A stretch of 64,000 nucleotides of DNA from Colwellia sp. MB3u-45 (lineage in GTDB: Bacteria; Pseudomonadota; Gammaproteobacteria; Enterobacterales; Alteromonadaceae), in assembly GCF_014077005.1 (NCBI RefSeq), contig NZ_JACGVC010000053.1, positions 1 to 64,000 of the forward strand, in the 5' to 3' direction. A model generated the notes under the pieces. That model was not told the origin of the DNA. It worked only from the letters and a program-made list of their open reading frames with translations, and did no database searches. Positions 1 through 9,662 of the stretch are shown here, in pieces. The position numbers and the translations under genes are program-made. How positions within the stretch are numbered: position 1 is the first letter of the stretch; each line of letters starts with the position of its first letter.

Positions 1-42
1 AATTGTTAAAGAAAGTTAGTTTCTTCAAAGAAGATAACTAAC
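1..42 (-). promoter_or_regulatory. rRNA operon leader: boxA and boxB-like hairpin
   Basis: Read on the minus strand, positions 12-3 give TCTTTAACAA, the core of the rRNA antitermination boxA. Just upstream of it (positions 42-15) is a hairpin with arms GTTAGT/ACTAAC extended by TTCTTC/GAAGA, in the boxB place. In E. coli this order is followed at once by the 16S processing stem. I infer that an rrn operon starts just left of the window and runs away from it; the rRNA itself is not visible. Confidence 0.75.
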
Positions 43-111
43 CGATACAGAATCTCATTCGCTCTATACCGTAAAGTAATTCGTTGCTGCAGGCCTTGCC
101 TGAAGCGAGAT

Positions 112-143
112 GCGCATTCTACGCATCTGAGTTTTAATGTCAA
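112..143 (-). promoter_or_regulatory. rRNA-type promoter, proximal (P2-like)
   Basis: On the minus strand TTGACA (143-138), a 16-bp spacer, TAGAAT (121-116) and a GCGC discriminator (115-112) form a near-consensus sigma-70 promoter with the GC-rich discriminator typical of stringently controlled stable-RNA promoters. The stretch upstream of the -35 (144-175) is A/T-rich, like an UP element. A compact CAGGC/GCCTG hairpin at 90-102 lies near the predicted transcription start. Confidence 0.85.
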
Positions 144-280
144 CGTTTTATTTAGATTTTTTAAACTTTCTTTTCAGAAGATTCAAACTCATTTTTAAAA
201 CGTTAAGTTAGCTTAATCAGCCTAGACTAGATTAGATAACTCATTAAAACCGTTCGTTTGGGTTACCCCTTGGAACTGGA

Positions 281-312
281 GCGCATTCTAGAGATTTCTG
301 GCTTCACGTCAA
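281..312 (-). promoter_or_regulatory. rRNA-type promoter, distal (P1-like)
   Basis: A second minus-strand promoter has TTGACG (312-307), again a 16-bp spacer, TAGAAT (290-285) and the same GCGC discriminator (284-281). It lies 169 bp upstream of the proximal copy. Two promoters of identical architecture pointing at a boxA leader are the classic tandem rrn arrangement. The rest of 313-548 shows no gene; it must hold the promoter of yrdA, which I could not place with confidence. Confidence 0.82.
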
Positions 313-548
313 CCCTTAATTGCCATTAATTTACAAATAAGGGACTGTTTGCTCTTTATTTATACAACCCTTGCTGTGACTGGGTTTTTAATGTTCGATA
401 CGCTGAAAAATCACCCAGTTATATTGTGTCTTTGAAGTCACTTTGTCTTAACCGCTAAGTACCAGGAGTGACTCAGTGCATTGAAAAATGCTGTTTAATG
501 GCTTTTTTTGCTAAGATAGCTATATCAGTCATCTAAAATATCTTATTT

Positions 549-1094
549 ATGCAGAAAAATAATTTTCGAAGCTATCATGGCATTACTCCTATATTAGGTA
601 ATGCAGTTTATGTTGATGAAACGGCCGTACTTGTTGGTGACATTACCTTAGGTGATGATACTAGTGTTTGGCCTTTAGTTGCCGCTAGAGGTGATGTGAA
701 CAAAATTACCATTGGCGCTCGCACTAATATACAAGACGGTACGGTTTTACATGTCACACGCAAAAGTACCGGTAATCCCAATGGTAACCCTTTAGTTATT
801 GGTGACGATGTTACGGTTGGTCATAAGTGTATGTTACACGGATGTGCTTTGGGTAACCGAATACTGGTTGGTATGGGCACTATTATTATGGATGGTGTTA
901 TTGTTGAGGATGATGTGTTTATCGGTGCGGGTAGTTTAGTGCCGCCAAACAAAACACTTAAAAGCGGCTACTTGTATGTTGGTAACCCAGTTAAACAAGC
1001 GAGAGAGTTAAAGCAGAGTGAAGCTGATTTTCTCAAACAGTCTGCAATAAACTATGTTGAATTAAAAGCTGAGTACTTAGCTGATAACCATTAA
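549..1094 (+). CDS. yrdA: gamma-class carbonic anhydrase family protein YrdA
   Basis: A 181-residue left-handed beta-helix (hexapeptide repeat) protein of the gamma carbonic anhydrase/YrdA group. Hexapeptide turns run from about residue 17 to 140. The three histidines that bind the metal in this family are present (H68 in GTVLHV, H92 in VGHKC, H97 in MLHGC), as is the ARGD motif at 46-49. The family binds zinc or iron, but carbonic anhydrase activity of YrdA itself is often weak or unproven. It is divergent from the rRNA promoters and convergent with yrdB, a neighbour in E. coli as well. No strong ribosome binding site precedes the ATG. Confidence 0.92.
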   Translation: MQKNNFRSYHGITPILGNAVYVDETAVLVGDITLGDDTSVWPLVAARGDVNKITIGARTNIQDGTVLHVTRKSTGNPNGNPLVIGDDVTVGHKCMLHGCALGNRILVGMGTIIMDGVIVEDDVFIGAGSLVPPNKTLKSGYLYVGNPVKQARELKQSEADFLKQSAINYVELKAEYLADNH

Positions 1095-1103
1095 CCTTTG
1101 AGG

Positions 1104-1337
1104 TTACTCTAACTCTATATGTATTTCATTACCTTCTGGCTCGTTTTCCTCGAGCCAGCTTTCTGTTACTTCTTCTAAATCAAATTTAGTGCCATCATCA
1201 ATTTCGGTTAATTTCTTTAGCTGCATAGAATGAAAATATAACCTTATACGCTGTCCTGAAACTTGTCCGGTAAAAGACCAAGCATCATGCTGCTGATCAA
1301 AATGTAGATCATCATTAAATAAAATTGCTTGGTTCAC
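1104..1337 (-). CDS. yrdB: DUF1488 family protein YrdB
   Basis: A 77-residue acidic cytoplasmic protein of the DUF1488/YrdB family. No catalytic motif is visible and the function is unknown. It starts 21 bp after aroE on the same strand, the same order as aroE-yrdB in E. coli, so the two are probably co-transcribed. The identification rests on size, position and the overall pattern (N-terminal strand pair, then an acidic tail) rather than on a diagnostic motif. Confidence 0.8.
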   Translation of the reverse strand: MNQAILFNDDLHFDQQHDAWSFTGQVSGQRIRLYFHSMQLKKLTEIDDGTKFDLEEVTESWLEENEPEGNEIHIELE

Positions 1338-1358
1338 CTTATGCTCGCTTCACTTTCA

Positions 1359-2171
1359 TTACTTTAACTGAGCTCTTAAGGAGACAAGTACAGGCTCTAC
1401 TGCTGGGCTAACGGCTCTCCACAAATGAAAGCTTGCCGCAGCCTGCCCCACTAACATGCCTAAGCCATCAATAATATGTTCAACACCTAGCTGTTTTGCT
1501 TGTTTTAAAAATGCGGTTGGCTCTTTGCCATAGACCATGTCATAACAAACTGTTGAACTTTTAATTGTGTGATCTGATATCGGTAAGCTATCACCGCATA
1601 GACCTGCTGATGTGGCATTGATGATAATATCAAATGCTAAGTTATGGGTCTCTGCGAAAGTAATAGCATCAATAGCGTTATTAGGATACTGGCTAGTAAT
1701 AGCCTGTGCTTTACTTAATGTTCTATTGGCAATGGTTAATGATTGAGGAGACTGCGCTAATATTGACTGCACAACACCTTTTGCGGCTCCGCCAGCACCG
1801 AGTAATAACACCTTACTATCTCGCAGTTGCACTTGATGCCTGAGTAAGTCACTAACTAAGCCGACACCATCTGTAGTATCACCATAAATAATTCCATTAG
1901 AAAAAATTAAGGTGTTCACTGCGCCAGCTAACTTGGCTCTTGCACTCAACTCATGACACAGGGCAAATGCTTGTTCTTTAAATGGTGCGGTGACATTGGC
2001 GCCTTTGCCATTGTTAGCCATTAATTCTTTTACGGCATTGTCGAATTGATCTAATGCAACCAACTGACTTTGGTAGTTCATTGTTTGCTTTGACTGTAGC
2101 GCAAACTGTTGGTGAATAAAGGGAGATTTTGATTGAGCGATAGGATTACCAAATACGCGATACTGATCCAT
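1359..2171 (-). CDS. aroE: shikimate dehydrogenase (NADP+) AroE
   Basis: Reduces 3-dehydroshikimate to shikimate with NADPH in aromatic amino acid synthesis. The 270-residue length matches the family. Visible motifs: the substrate loop around SKSPFIH (14-20), the catalytic lysine K65 in NVTAPFK, N86, the catalytic aspartate D101 in DTTDG, the Rossmann loop GAGGAA (125-130) with the NADP-binding NRT after it, and the C-terminal DGLGMLVGQAA. It is followed 21 bp later by yrdB. Cytoplasmic; all key residues are intact. Confidence 0.97.
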   Translation of the reverse strand: MDQYRVFGNPIAQSKSPFIHQQFALQSKQTMNYQSQLVALDQFDNAVKELMANNGKGANVTAPFKEQAFALCHELSARAKLAGAVNTLIFSNGIIYGDTTDGVGLVSDLLRHQVQLRDSKVLLLGAGGAAKGVVQSILAQSPQSLTIANRTLSKAQAITSQYPNNAIDAITFAETHNLAFDIIINATSAGLCGDSLPISDHTIKSSTVCYDMVYGKEPTAFLKQAKQLGVEHIIDGLGMLVGQAAASFHLWRAVSPAVEPVLVSLRAQLK

Positions 2172-2229
2172 AAGATTATTAGCTTAAATGTTTAGCGGTA
2201 GACTACCCTAGTTATTAAACAATGAAAAC

Positions 2230-2260
2230 AAAAAAGCAGTCACTGGGTAACTGCTTTTTT
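2230..2260. terminator. bidirectional intrinsic terminator between aroE and ompW
   Basis: Perfect inverted repeat with 11-bp arms (2230-2240 and 2250-2260), core GCAGT/ACTGC, flanked by A6 and T6 so it could work on either strand. It lies downstream of ompW on the minus strand and upstream of aroE, so its main job is probably to end ompW transcripts. Confidence 0.8.
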
Positions 2261-2298
2261 CATCACTTTGACCCGTGCTGAATATAGTTAAAGTCTCT

Positions 2299-2961
2299 TT
2301 AAAATTTATAAGCTAACATTAGTGAATAAACCATAGGGTCTATTTCAACTTCAGCACTGCCATTAACACTACCACCTACTTTAAAACTGGTATCCGTATT
2401 AATATCAATATAACGAGCGGAAGCATTTAATGACCAGTTTTTGTCAAGTTGGTAATCAGCACCAAGTTGAACAGACAGTCCGAACGACCCGTCTAAGTCT
2501 AAATCACTAAAACCGGCCTCTTTATAAGTTGAAGAAAACTTCTCATCAAAGAAAATTGTATAGTTGATACCCGCACCCACATAGGGCTTAAACGCTGAGT
2601 GAGTATCAAAGTAATACAGTGCACTTAATGTCGGTGGTAAATGAGATATTTTACCAAGCGTTGTGGTTGCGCCATCGGCATGCAGTTTTATGTCATGAGA
2701 AAACGGGGTTGAGGCTAAGAGTTCAATAGCCCAGTTTTTATCATAAAAATATACAAAATTAACACCAAGCTGAGTATCACCATCCGCTGAGACATCTAAA
2801 CCTGAATCAGCGCCATCGAGGAACACGTTAGCTTTATTACTGGCAGGATCAACCATAGTGGCGCCACCACGAACGACAAAGTCGCCAGCTTGGTTAGCCA
2901 GTGCAAGGGGAGATAATGTAAGAGCGGAGAGGATGAGTCCATTAATTACTGAGGTTTTCAT
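2299..2961 (-). CDS. ompW: OmpW family outer membrane protein
   Basis: A 220-residue outer-membrane eight-stranded beta-barrel of the OmpW family, thought to pass small hydrophobic molecules. A Sec signal peptide covers residues 1-22 with a likely cut after LALA. The mature protein opens with the family-typical GDFVVRGGATMVDP region, contains ALYYFDTHSAFKPYVGAGIN near the middle, and ends in a terminal aromatic (YKF) suited to the Bam machinery. Monocistronic: a terminator follows it and hemF upstream is 245 bp away. An FNR-like box lies upstream. Confidence 0.93.
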   Translation of the reverse strand: MKTSVINGLILSALTLSPLALANQAGDFVVRGGATMVDPASNKANVFLDGADSGLDVSADGDTQLGVNFVYFYDKNWAIELLASTPFSHDIKLHADGATTTLGKISHLPPTLSALYYFDTHSAFKPYVGAGINYTIFFDEKFSSTYKEAGFSDLDLDGSFGLSVQLGADYQLDKNWSLNASARYIDINTDTSFKVGGSVNGSAEVEIDPMVYSLMLAYKF

Positions 2962-3042
2962 TAGAGCGTTACCTTTTATAAATAGAAAAAATATTAAATT
3001 TGTTCACTAAGGTAATTTTACGCGCGCCTGGTTTTCGACAGT

Positions 3043-3056
3043 TTGATCTAGCTCAA
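3043..3056 (-). promoter_or_regulatory. FNR-like box upstream of ompW
   Basis: TTGATCTAGCTCAA matches the FNR dyad TTGAT-N4-ATCAA in 9 of 10 positions. It lies about 88 bp upstream of the ompW start codon. FNR control of ompW is known in enterics; its function here is inference. Confidence 0.45.
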
Positions 3057-3129
3057 GCTTTATCATAAACCCTAAAAAAATAGGCTTTAATGGTCTTGAA
3101 ATTAAAAACTTAACTTGGGTAACTTAACG

Positions 3130-3175
3130 TAGCAACCACACCTACAGCGAACTTTTCTGTTGATGTGGATTGCTA
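3130..3175 (-). terminator. possible hairpin terminator after hemF
   Basis: Long hairpin with outer arms TAGCAACCACA (3130-3140) and TGTGGATTGCTA (3164-3175, one bulged A) and an inner ACAG/CTGT pair. It starts 31 bp after the hemF stop. No clean U-run follows on the minus strand, so termination is uncertain. Confidence 0.35.
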
Positions 3176-3205
3176 GGTTAATAAACAACAAGCGGCAATG
3201 CTAGG

Positions 3206-4653
<1,448 letters not shown>

Positions 4654-4730
4654 GGCGTTTTATGATGGCGCTTAGTAAAATTAATTTAATGATGATTATA
4701 CGTTTTTTACTGACAAACAACATGGCTAGT

Positions 4731-4768
4731 AAAAAAAAACGGTAAGAGTCTGTAAACTCTTACCGTTT
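4731..4768 (-). terminator. intrinsic terminator of the acyl-CoA ligase gene
   Basis: Perfect 13-bp stem (4756-4768 and 4737-4749, AAACGGTAAGAGT type) with a 6-nt loop. Read on the minus strand it is followed by a run of U from 4739 to 4731. It lies 31 bp after the acyl-CoA ligase stop. Confidence 0.88.
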
Positions 4769-4799
4769 GGATTAACCCCCGTCCAACGCTAATAATAAA

Positions 4800-6431
4800 T
4801 TAAGCTTCAAACAGCTCTTTAATTTTCTGCCTAAGCACGAACTTCTGCACTTTACCGGTTGAGGTTTTAGGCAACTCGCTAAAAACAATGGTTTTAGGTA
4901 CTTTAAAGCCCGCCATATGTTCACGGCAATATTGAATTACCTCTTGTTCTGTCAGCGTCTGCCCGCGTTTCAGTGCTATAAATGCACAGGGAGTTTCTCC
5001 CCACTTTTCATCTTTTTTGGCGACTACGGCGGCTTCTAAAATGGCTGGATGGGTATATAACACCCCTTCTACTTCGACTGATGAAATATTTTCACCCCCC
5101 GAAATTATAATATCTTTCGAACGATCACGAATTTCAATATAACCATCTGGATGTTTAACCGCTAAGTCCCCTGAATGAAACCAACCATGAGCAAAAGCCT
5201 CTTCTGTGGCTTTTTCATTTTTCAAATAGCCTTTCATCGTGCTATTACCCCGGAACATTATTTCACCCATAGTGATTCCATCTGGGCGAACAGGCTCCAT
5301 AGTATCCGGATTTAGCACATCAACGTCTTCTTGCGTGATATAACGCACACCTTGGCGCGCTTTTAATGCTGCCCGTTCATCATCGCTGCGCTCATTCCAT
5401 TCATCTTTCCACTCACTCACGACACAAGGCCCATAAACTTCAGTTAAGCCATAACTTTGGGTGATTTCAATGCCTAAGCTTTCAATGCCCTTAATAACCG
5501 CGGCAGGTGGCGGAGCACCAGCGGTCATCGCTTTAATATTTTTAGGTAATTGCGCCAGCAAGCTTTCGTCAGCATTCAAAATCATATTAAGCACGATTGG
5601 CGCGCCACAAAAATGACTGACCTTATGCTCAATCATCGCATTAACGATAGCGCCTACTTCAACTTGCCTCAAACAAATTTGCGTACCGCCAACAGCCACT
5701 ATCGTCCAAGGAAAACACCAACCATTGCAATGGAACATCGGCAAAGTCCAAAGATAATTGGTCTTGCTGTCGGTCGGCCAAACAAAGTTATGGCCAAGAG
5801 AGTTCAAGTAAGCACCGCGATGTGAGTAAACTACGCCTTTAGGATTACCCGTAGTGCCTGAAGTGTAATTGAGCGCCAAAGCTTGCCATTCATCATGAAT
5901 CAATGAACCAGTGAAATTTTCATCGCCTTGAGCCAGTAACTCTTGATATTCCATGGTACCAAGGCGCTCTCCGCCTGGACCTTCTGGATCGTCAATATCA
6001 ATCACCAAAGGTTTACGCTTTGACAGTGCTAATGCTTGTTTAATCACACCGGAAAATGCGGTATCGGTAAACAGTACATCACATTCGGCGTGATCAAGAA
6101 TAAAAGCGATATTTTCCGCATCGAGGCGAATATTAATCGCGTTAAGCACAGCACCCGTTAGTGGCACACCATAATGGGCATCCAAAAATGCCGGAATATT
6201 AGCGGCCATAATACTCACGGTTTGCCCTAGATTCACCCCATTTTTAATGAGGCTTGAGGCGAGTCGACGAACATTCTTACGATATTCTTGATAGGTAAAT
6301 TTTTGCTTACCATGGATAATTGCAATTTTGTCTGGATAGACATCAGCGCTACGATTTAAAAAGTTTATTGGTGTTAGTGGCTGACTGTTAGCAGCAACCT
6401 TGTCTAAACTTTGGCTATAAATGTTACTCAT
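4800..6431 (-). CDS. AMP-binding acyl-CoA synthetase (DmdB/medium-chain type)
   Basis: An ANL-superfamily ligase that activates a carboxylic acid through an acyl-AMP to acyl-CoA. The P-loop YTSGTTGNPKG is at 189-199, the PMFHCNGWCFPWT segment resembles DmdB/AAE-type short-to-medium-chain acid ligases, and the A5 (YGLTEVYGP), A7/A8 (HSGDLAV, IISGGENISS) and catalytic-lysine (TSTGK, K527) motifs are intact. The exact substrate cannot be told. I start at the second ATG (543 residues), because a strong GAGGAAAG ribosome binding site sits just before it, inside an alternative start at 6443. A terminator follows. Confidence 0.9.
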   Translation of the reverse strand: MSNIYSQSLDKVAANSQPLTPINFLNRSADVYPDKIAIIHGKQKFTYQEYRKNVRRLASSLIKNGVNLGQTVSIMAANIPAFLDAHYGVPLTGAVLNAINIRLDAENIAFILDHAECDVLFTDTAFSGVIKQALALSKRKPLVIDIDDPEGPGGERLGTMEYQELLAQGDENFTGSLIHDEWQALALNYTSGTTGNPKGVVYSHRGAYLNSLGHNFVWPTDSKTNYLWTLPMFHCNGWCFPWTIVAVGGTQICLRQVEVGAIVNAMIEHKVSHFCGAPIVLNMILNADESLLAQLPKNIKAMTAGAPPPAAVIKGIESLGIEITQSYGLTEVYGPCVVSEWKDEWNERSDDERAALKARQGVRYITQEDVDVLNPDTMEPVRPDGITMGEIMFRGNSTMKGYLKNEKATEEAFAHGWFHSGDLAVKHPDGYIEIRDRSKDIIISGGENISSVEVEGVLYTHPAILEAAVVAKKDEKWGETPCAFIALKRGQTLTEQEVIQYCREHMAGFKVPKTIVFSELPKTSTGKVQKFVLRQKIKELFEA

Positions 6432-6682
6432 TTCTTTCCTCATTTATTTTACCGAAGCGACTCTTAATACTAATTAACTTAATGATAAGTAAACTCATTC
6501 ATGCTTTAAATTAGTATAACGCTGTGATTTTATATTATGTTCGGCTTTACAATTTAAAATAATCATACGCCAATAATTAAATTAAAAAATTATCCTTTGG
6601 TCTATACCCGTTCTACATCAAAGAAAATTATAAATGCTATGAAAGAATTGTCATTTCAGAATATTTTCAAACACGTTACAAT

Positions 6683-6742
6683 ATGGTATTAAAATGGTAT
6701 TAAATTTCACCTAACATTACCGCCTTAAGCATAACGTTAGGT
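6683..6742 (+). promoter_or_regulatory. purE upstream region: promoter, 11-bp repeat and leader dyad
   Basis: The 331-bp gap 6444-6774 holds a tandem 11-bp repeat (ATGGTATTAAA at 6683-6693 and 6694-6704). A possible promoter is GTTACA (6675-6680), 17 bp, TATTAA (6698-6703). Near the predicted start is an inverted repeat ACCTAACATTA (6709-6719) / TAACGTTAGGT (6732-6742), 10 of 11 paired, 12-nt loop. No PurR-box consensus was seen. Its role is unknown. Confidence 0.4.
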
Positions 6743-6774
6743 TTCAAATCACCTCATCAAAAGGCACTACGCGT

Positions 6775-7257
6775 ATGAAAGTTGGGATTATCATGGGGTC
6801 AAAGTCAGATTGGCCAACCATGCAGCACGCTGCTGAAATGTTAGATCTATTTAATGTACCTTATGAAACAAAAGTTGTTTCTGCACATAGAACACCGCAT
6901 TTACTTGCTGAGTATGCACAAGGCGCTAAAGATCGTGGTATTCAAGTTATCATTGGTGGCGCAGGTGGCGCAGCGCATTTACCTGGTATGACCGCTGCTT
7001 ATACAAGCTTGCCAGTTTTGGGTGTGCCCGTGCAATCAAAAGCCTTAAATGGTCAAGACTCATTACTCTCTATTGTACAAATGCCAAAAGGCATTGCGGT
7101 TGGTACATTAGCCATTGGCACGGCAGGTGCGGCCAATGCTGGCTTATTAGCCGCTCAAATTATTGGTCTTTCTGACCCGGCAGTACAAGCTGCTGTAGAA
7201 AAATTTAGAGCAGAGCAAACACAAACAATTCTTGATAACCCAAACCCTGCAGAATAG
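6775..7257 (+). CDS. purE: N5-carboxyaminoimidazole ribonucleotide mutase PurE (class I)
   Basis: Rearranges N5-CAIR to CAIR in purine synthesis. The 160 residues contain the class I signature: GSKSDWPTM (8-16), the SAHRTP active-site histidine (41-46), [13 protein letters not shown] and the [16 protein letters not shown] loop. The plain ATG is preceded by AAAAGG with suitable spacing. purK follows after 9 bp, so the two form an operon whose products act in sequence. Confidence 0.97.
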   Translation: MKVGIIMGSKSDWPTMQHAAEMLDLFNVPYETKVVSAHRTPHLLAEYAQGAKDRGIQVIIGGAGGAAHLPGMTAAYTSLPVLGVPVQSKALNGQDSLLSIVQMPKGIAVGTLAIGTAGAANAGLLAAQIIGLSDPAVQAAVEKFRAEQTQTILDNPNPAE

Positions 7258-7266
7258 GCTAGCTAA

Positions 7267-8421
7267 ATGAATGTTTTAGTATTAGGTGCTGGCCAACTGG
7301 CTCGTATGATGGCCTTGGCGGTTAAGCCTTTAAATATCAATATACGCGCTTTTGATGTTGGCTCAGACACTGTGGTTGACCCGCTTTCAACTGACATTGT
7401 TTTTGGTGGATTAACTCAAGGCATTGAGTTCGCTGACTTTATCACAGCTGAGTTTGAGCATATTGATCACCAAACACTTGCACTTTGCCAAGCGTCTGGA
7501 AAACTACGTCCGAGCAGCCAAGCCATTAAAATCGGCGGCGATAGAAGATTAGAAAAAGATCTGCTCATCAAGTGCGGTGTGGCCAATGCCCAACACCAAA
7601 TTATTGCGACCAAAGCAGACTTTGACCAAGCTTTAAATAACTTGTCTATGCCGTTAATTTTAAAAAGCGCTTTGGCAGGTTATGATGGTAAAGGTCAATG
7701 GCGATTAAAAGATAAAGCACAAGCGGAAGACATTTGGCTTGATATTAAAGCTTTTTTCGATGGTGGCGTACAAGGCCTTCAACATGCAGTAGTGGCCGAA
7801 CAAATGGTGCCTTTTGATCGTGAAGTCTCGTTAGTTGGCGCGCGTGACAGTCAAGGTAATACCGTAGTTTACCCCTTAACTCAAAACCATCACACCAATG
7901 GCGTGCTGAGTGTGTCAATTGCCATTGAAATAGATGAAGCGCTACAAGCACAAGCAAAACAGGTGTTTGATAGCATAGCAAAAGAGTTAAATTACATTGG
8001 TATATTAGCCATTGAATTCTTCCAAATTGGCGAGCAATTATTGGTAAATGAAATTGCTCCTCGCGTACACAACTCAGGTCATTGGACCCAACAAGGTGCA
8101 GATACTTGTCAATTTGAAAACCATTTACGTGCGGTATGTGATTTACCACTTGGCAGTACTGAGTTAATTCGTCCATCAGCCATGATTAATATCTTGGGTG
8201 AAGATGAAGTACCCAATGAAATATTGAGTGTGGCCAGTACCACTTTACATTGGTATGGAAAAAGCAAACGCCCGGGCCGTAAAATGGGTCATATTAATGT
8301 CTCAGGTAATGATGAAAAACAATTAGCAGAGCGATTAACCTTATTAGCTGACATGCTACCAGAAGCAGCATTTGATGAACTTAAGCCTTATGTCGCCAGT
8401 TACCAAAAAAAACTGAGCTAA
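7267..8421 (+). CDS. purK: N5-carboxyaminoimidazole ribonucleotide synthase PurK
   Basis: ATP-grasp enzyme that carboxylates AIR to N5-CAIR with bicarbonate, supplying PurE. 384 residues, longer than E. coli PurK (355). N-terminal LGAGQLARMM (6-15) starts the pre-ATP-grasp domain; the ATP-grasp core includes LKSALAGYDGKGQW and the metal-binding VNEIAPRVHNSGHWT. Second gene of purEK; a terminator follows. Confidence 0.96.
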   Translation: MNVLVLGAGQLARMMALAVKPLNINIRAFDVGSDTVVDPLSTDIVFGGLTQGIEFADFITAEFEHIDHQTLALCQASGKLRPSSQAIKIGGDRRLEKDLLIKCGVANAQHQIIATKADFDQALNNLSMPLILKSALAGYDGKGQWRLKDKAQAEDIWLDIKAFFDGGVQGLQHAVVAEQMVPFDREVSLVGARDSQGNTVVYPLTQNHHTNGVLSVSIAIEIDEALQAQAKQVFDSIAKELNYIGILAIEFFQIGEQLLVNEIAPRVHNSGHWTQQGADTCQFENHLRAVCDLPLGSTELIRPSAMINILGEDEVPNEILSVASTTLHWYGKSKRPGRKMGHINVSGNDEKQLAERLTLLADMLPEAAFDELKPYVASYQKKLS

Positions 8422-8441
8422 CACTATATTAGCGATTACAC

Positions 8442-8479
8442 AGCCAGTGATGCCTTACGGATAAGTCACTGGCTTTTTT
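8442..8479 (+). terminator. intrinsic terminator of purEK
   Basis: Nine-bp stem AGCCAGTGA (8442-8450) / TCACTGGCT (8466-8474) followed by a U-run to 8479, 20 bp after the purK stop. Confidence 0.88.
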
Positions 8480-8503
8480 CTACCTCAATTCCTACCTCAA
8501 TGT
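8480..8503. repeat. 12-bp tandem duplication
   Basis: Two copies of a 12-mer beginning CTACCTCAAT at 8480-8491 and 8492-8503, just after the purEK terminator in a convergent spacer. Confidence 0.6.
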
Positions 8504-8524
8504 ATATCTCGATTGATAAGAAAA

Positions 8525-9091
8525 TTAATGCGGCTGAAAGTGACTGCAGGGTTTAGACGCGCATTGTAACTTTTCACCTGCTGCCATCTGTCTTTTTAGT
8601 AATAAAGCAAAGCCACATTTTTCACATTCGCCCACAACTGGCTCATGATTCACAACAAACTTACATTTGGGGTAGTAATCACAGGAATAAAATGTTTTAC
8701 CAAAACGGCTGATCTTTGATTGTAGTTGGCCCTTTTTACACTGTGGACAACTGACATTTTGTTGCTCAAGTTCATTGTGATCTTGCGCCACGATGTAAGA
8801 ACAGTCAGGGTAGTTTGTACAGCCAATAAACATACCATAACGACCTTGTTTGACCGCCAATTCTTGATTGCATTCAGGACATTCACTACCAACCAATATT
8901 TTGTCATCAACGCGCTCATGTTCGACAACCGCTCGAGTGTATTGGCAATTAGGATAGGTAACACAACCAAAAAATGAGCCTGACTTACCATGCTTAATGG
9001 TGAGCTGCGAAGCACAGTCGGGACAAATTTCAGCGGTTTTTTCTAAGGCATGTTCATGACGTGAAAACAGGGGTTTTTCGGATTTTGACAT
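8525..9091 (-). CDS. topoisomerase I-type zinc-finger protein (YrdD-like)
   Basis: 188 residues made almost wholly of four C4 zinc ribbons like those at the C terminus of DNA topoisomerase I: C23/C26/C43/C49, C71/C74/C91/C97, C115/C118/C137/C143 and the more divergent C156/C159/C177/C182. There is no topoisomerase catalytic domain. The family is expected to bind single-stranded nucleic acid; the cellular role is unknown. In E. coli yrdD lies between smg and tsaC, matching its place after smg here. A perfect hairpin covers its ribosome binding site. Confidence 0.88.
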   Translation of the reverse strand: MSKSEKPLFSRHEHALEKTAEICPDCASQLTIKHGKSGSFFGCVTYPNCQYTRAVVEHERVDDKILVGSECPECNQELAVKQGRYGMFIGCTNYPDCSYIVAQDHNELEQQNVSCPQCKKGQLQSKISRFGKTFYSCDYYPKCKFVVNHEPVVGECEKCGFALLLKRQMAAGEKLQCASKPCSHFQPH

Positions 9092-9095
9092 AGTA

Positions 9096-9119
9096 ATGCA
9101 CCTAAAATATTAGGTGCAT
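9096..9119 (-). promoter_or_regulatory. hairpin hiding the Shine-Dalgarno of the zinc-finger gene
   Basis: Perfect 10-bp inverted repeat ATGCACCTAA/TTAGGTGCAT with a 4-nt loop, ending 4 nt before the ATG on the minus strand. The 3' arm contains AGGTG, 7 nt from the start codon, so folding would block ribosome binding. No U-run follows, so it is unlikely to be a terminator. Confidence 0.6.
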
Positions 9120-9185
9120 ATTATGCCATATTTTTACCATATTAACGTGGCTATTTTTCGTGCACTTTTTGTCTTAGAAAAAAAG

Positions 9186-9662
9186 CTAATGCAACGGGCC
9201 TTCTTGCTCATCAAAAATCAGGTCTTCCATTTGAGAGTAGGCACTTTCTTTACCTGGCACATTAAACAGCACCATCAACACAACCCACTTTAAATCATCA
9301 ATAGAGAAAAATTTAGTGTCTAGCTCCATAACACGGTCAATAACCATTTCACGGGTAGTAAAGTCTAATAAATTAACCTGCTCTAAAAACATCAGAAAAC
9401 CACGACATTCTACATCAAGAATTTGGCTCTCTTGTGCCGTATAAATTCGAATAGACTGGTTACCTACTCGTGTTAAATAAGGATAAGCCTCTGTGTCCTG
9501 TAAGGCGGTAAGTTTTTCCAGCCAAGCAAGCGCTTTATAAATTTCATCTTGGTGAAAACCAGCACGCGTTAATTCATCAGTAAGTAGCTCATGGTCCACC
9601 ATGACTTCAGCTTCACTATGAACATAATTTTCAAACAGGTAAATTAAAATATCAAACATCAT
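9186..9662 (-). CDS. smg: Smg family protein (DUF494)
   Basis: A 158-residue acidic cytoplasmic protein of the Smg/DUF494 family (E. coli Smg is 157). It opens with [13 protein letters not shown], typical of the family, and has no recognised catalytic motif. Its first 11 bp overlap the end of dprA, so translation is probably coupled; dprA-smg order is conserved in gammaproteobacteria. Function unknown. Confidence 0.92.
   Translation of the reverse strand: MMFDILIYLFENYVHSEAEVMVDHELLTDELTRAGFHQDEIYKALAWLEKLTALQDTEAYPYLTRVGNQSIRIYTAQESQILDVECRGFLMFLEQVNLLDFTTREMVIDRVMELDTKFFSIDDLKWVVLMVLFNVPGKESAYSQMEDLIFDEQEGPLH

Noticed and set aside
9096-9119. Hairpin as a terminator of smg
   Set aside because: No U-run follows on the minus strand and it touches the next ribosome binding site; a translation-control role fits better.
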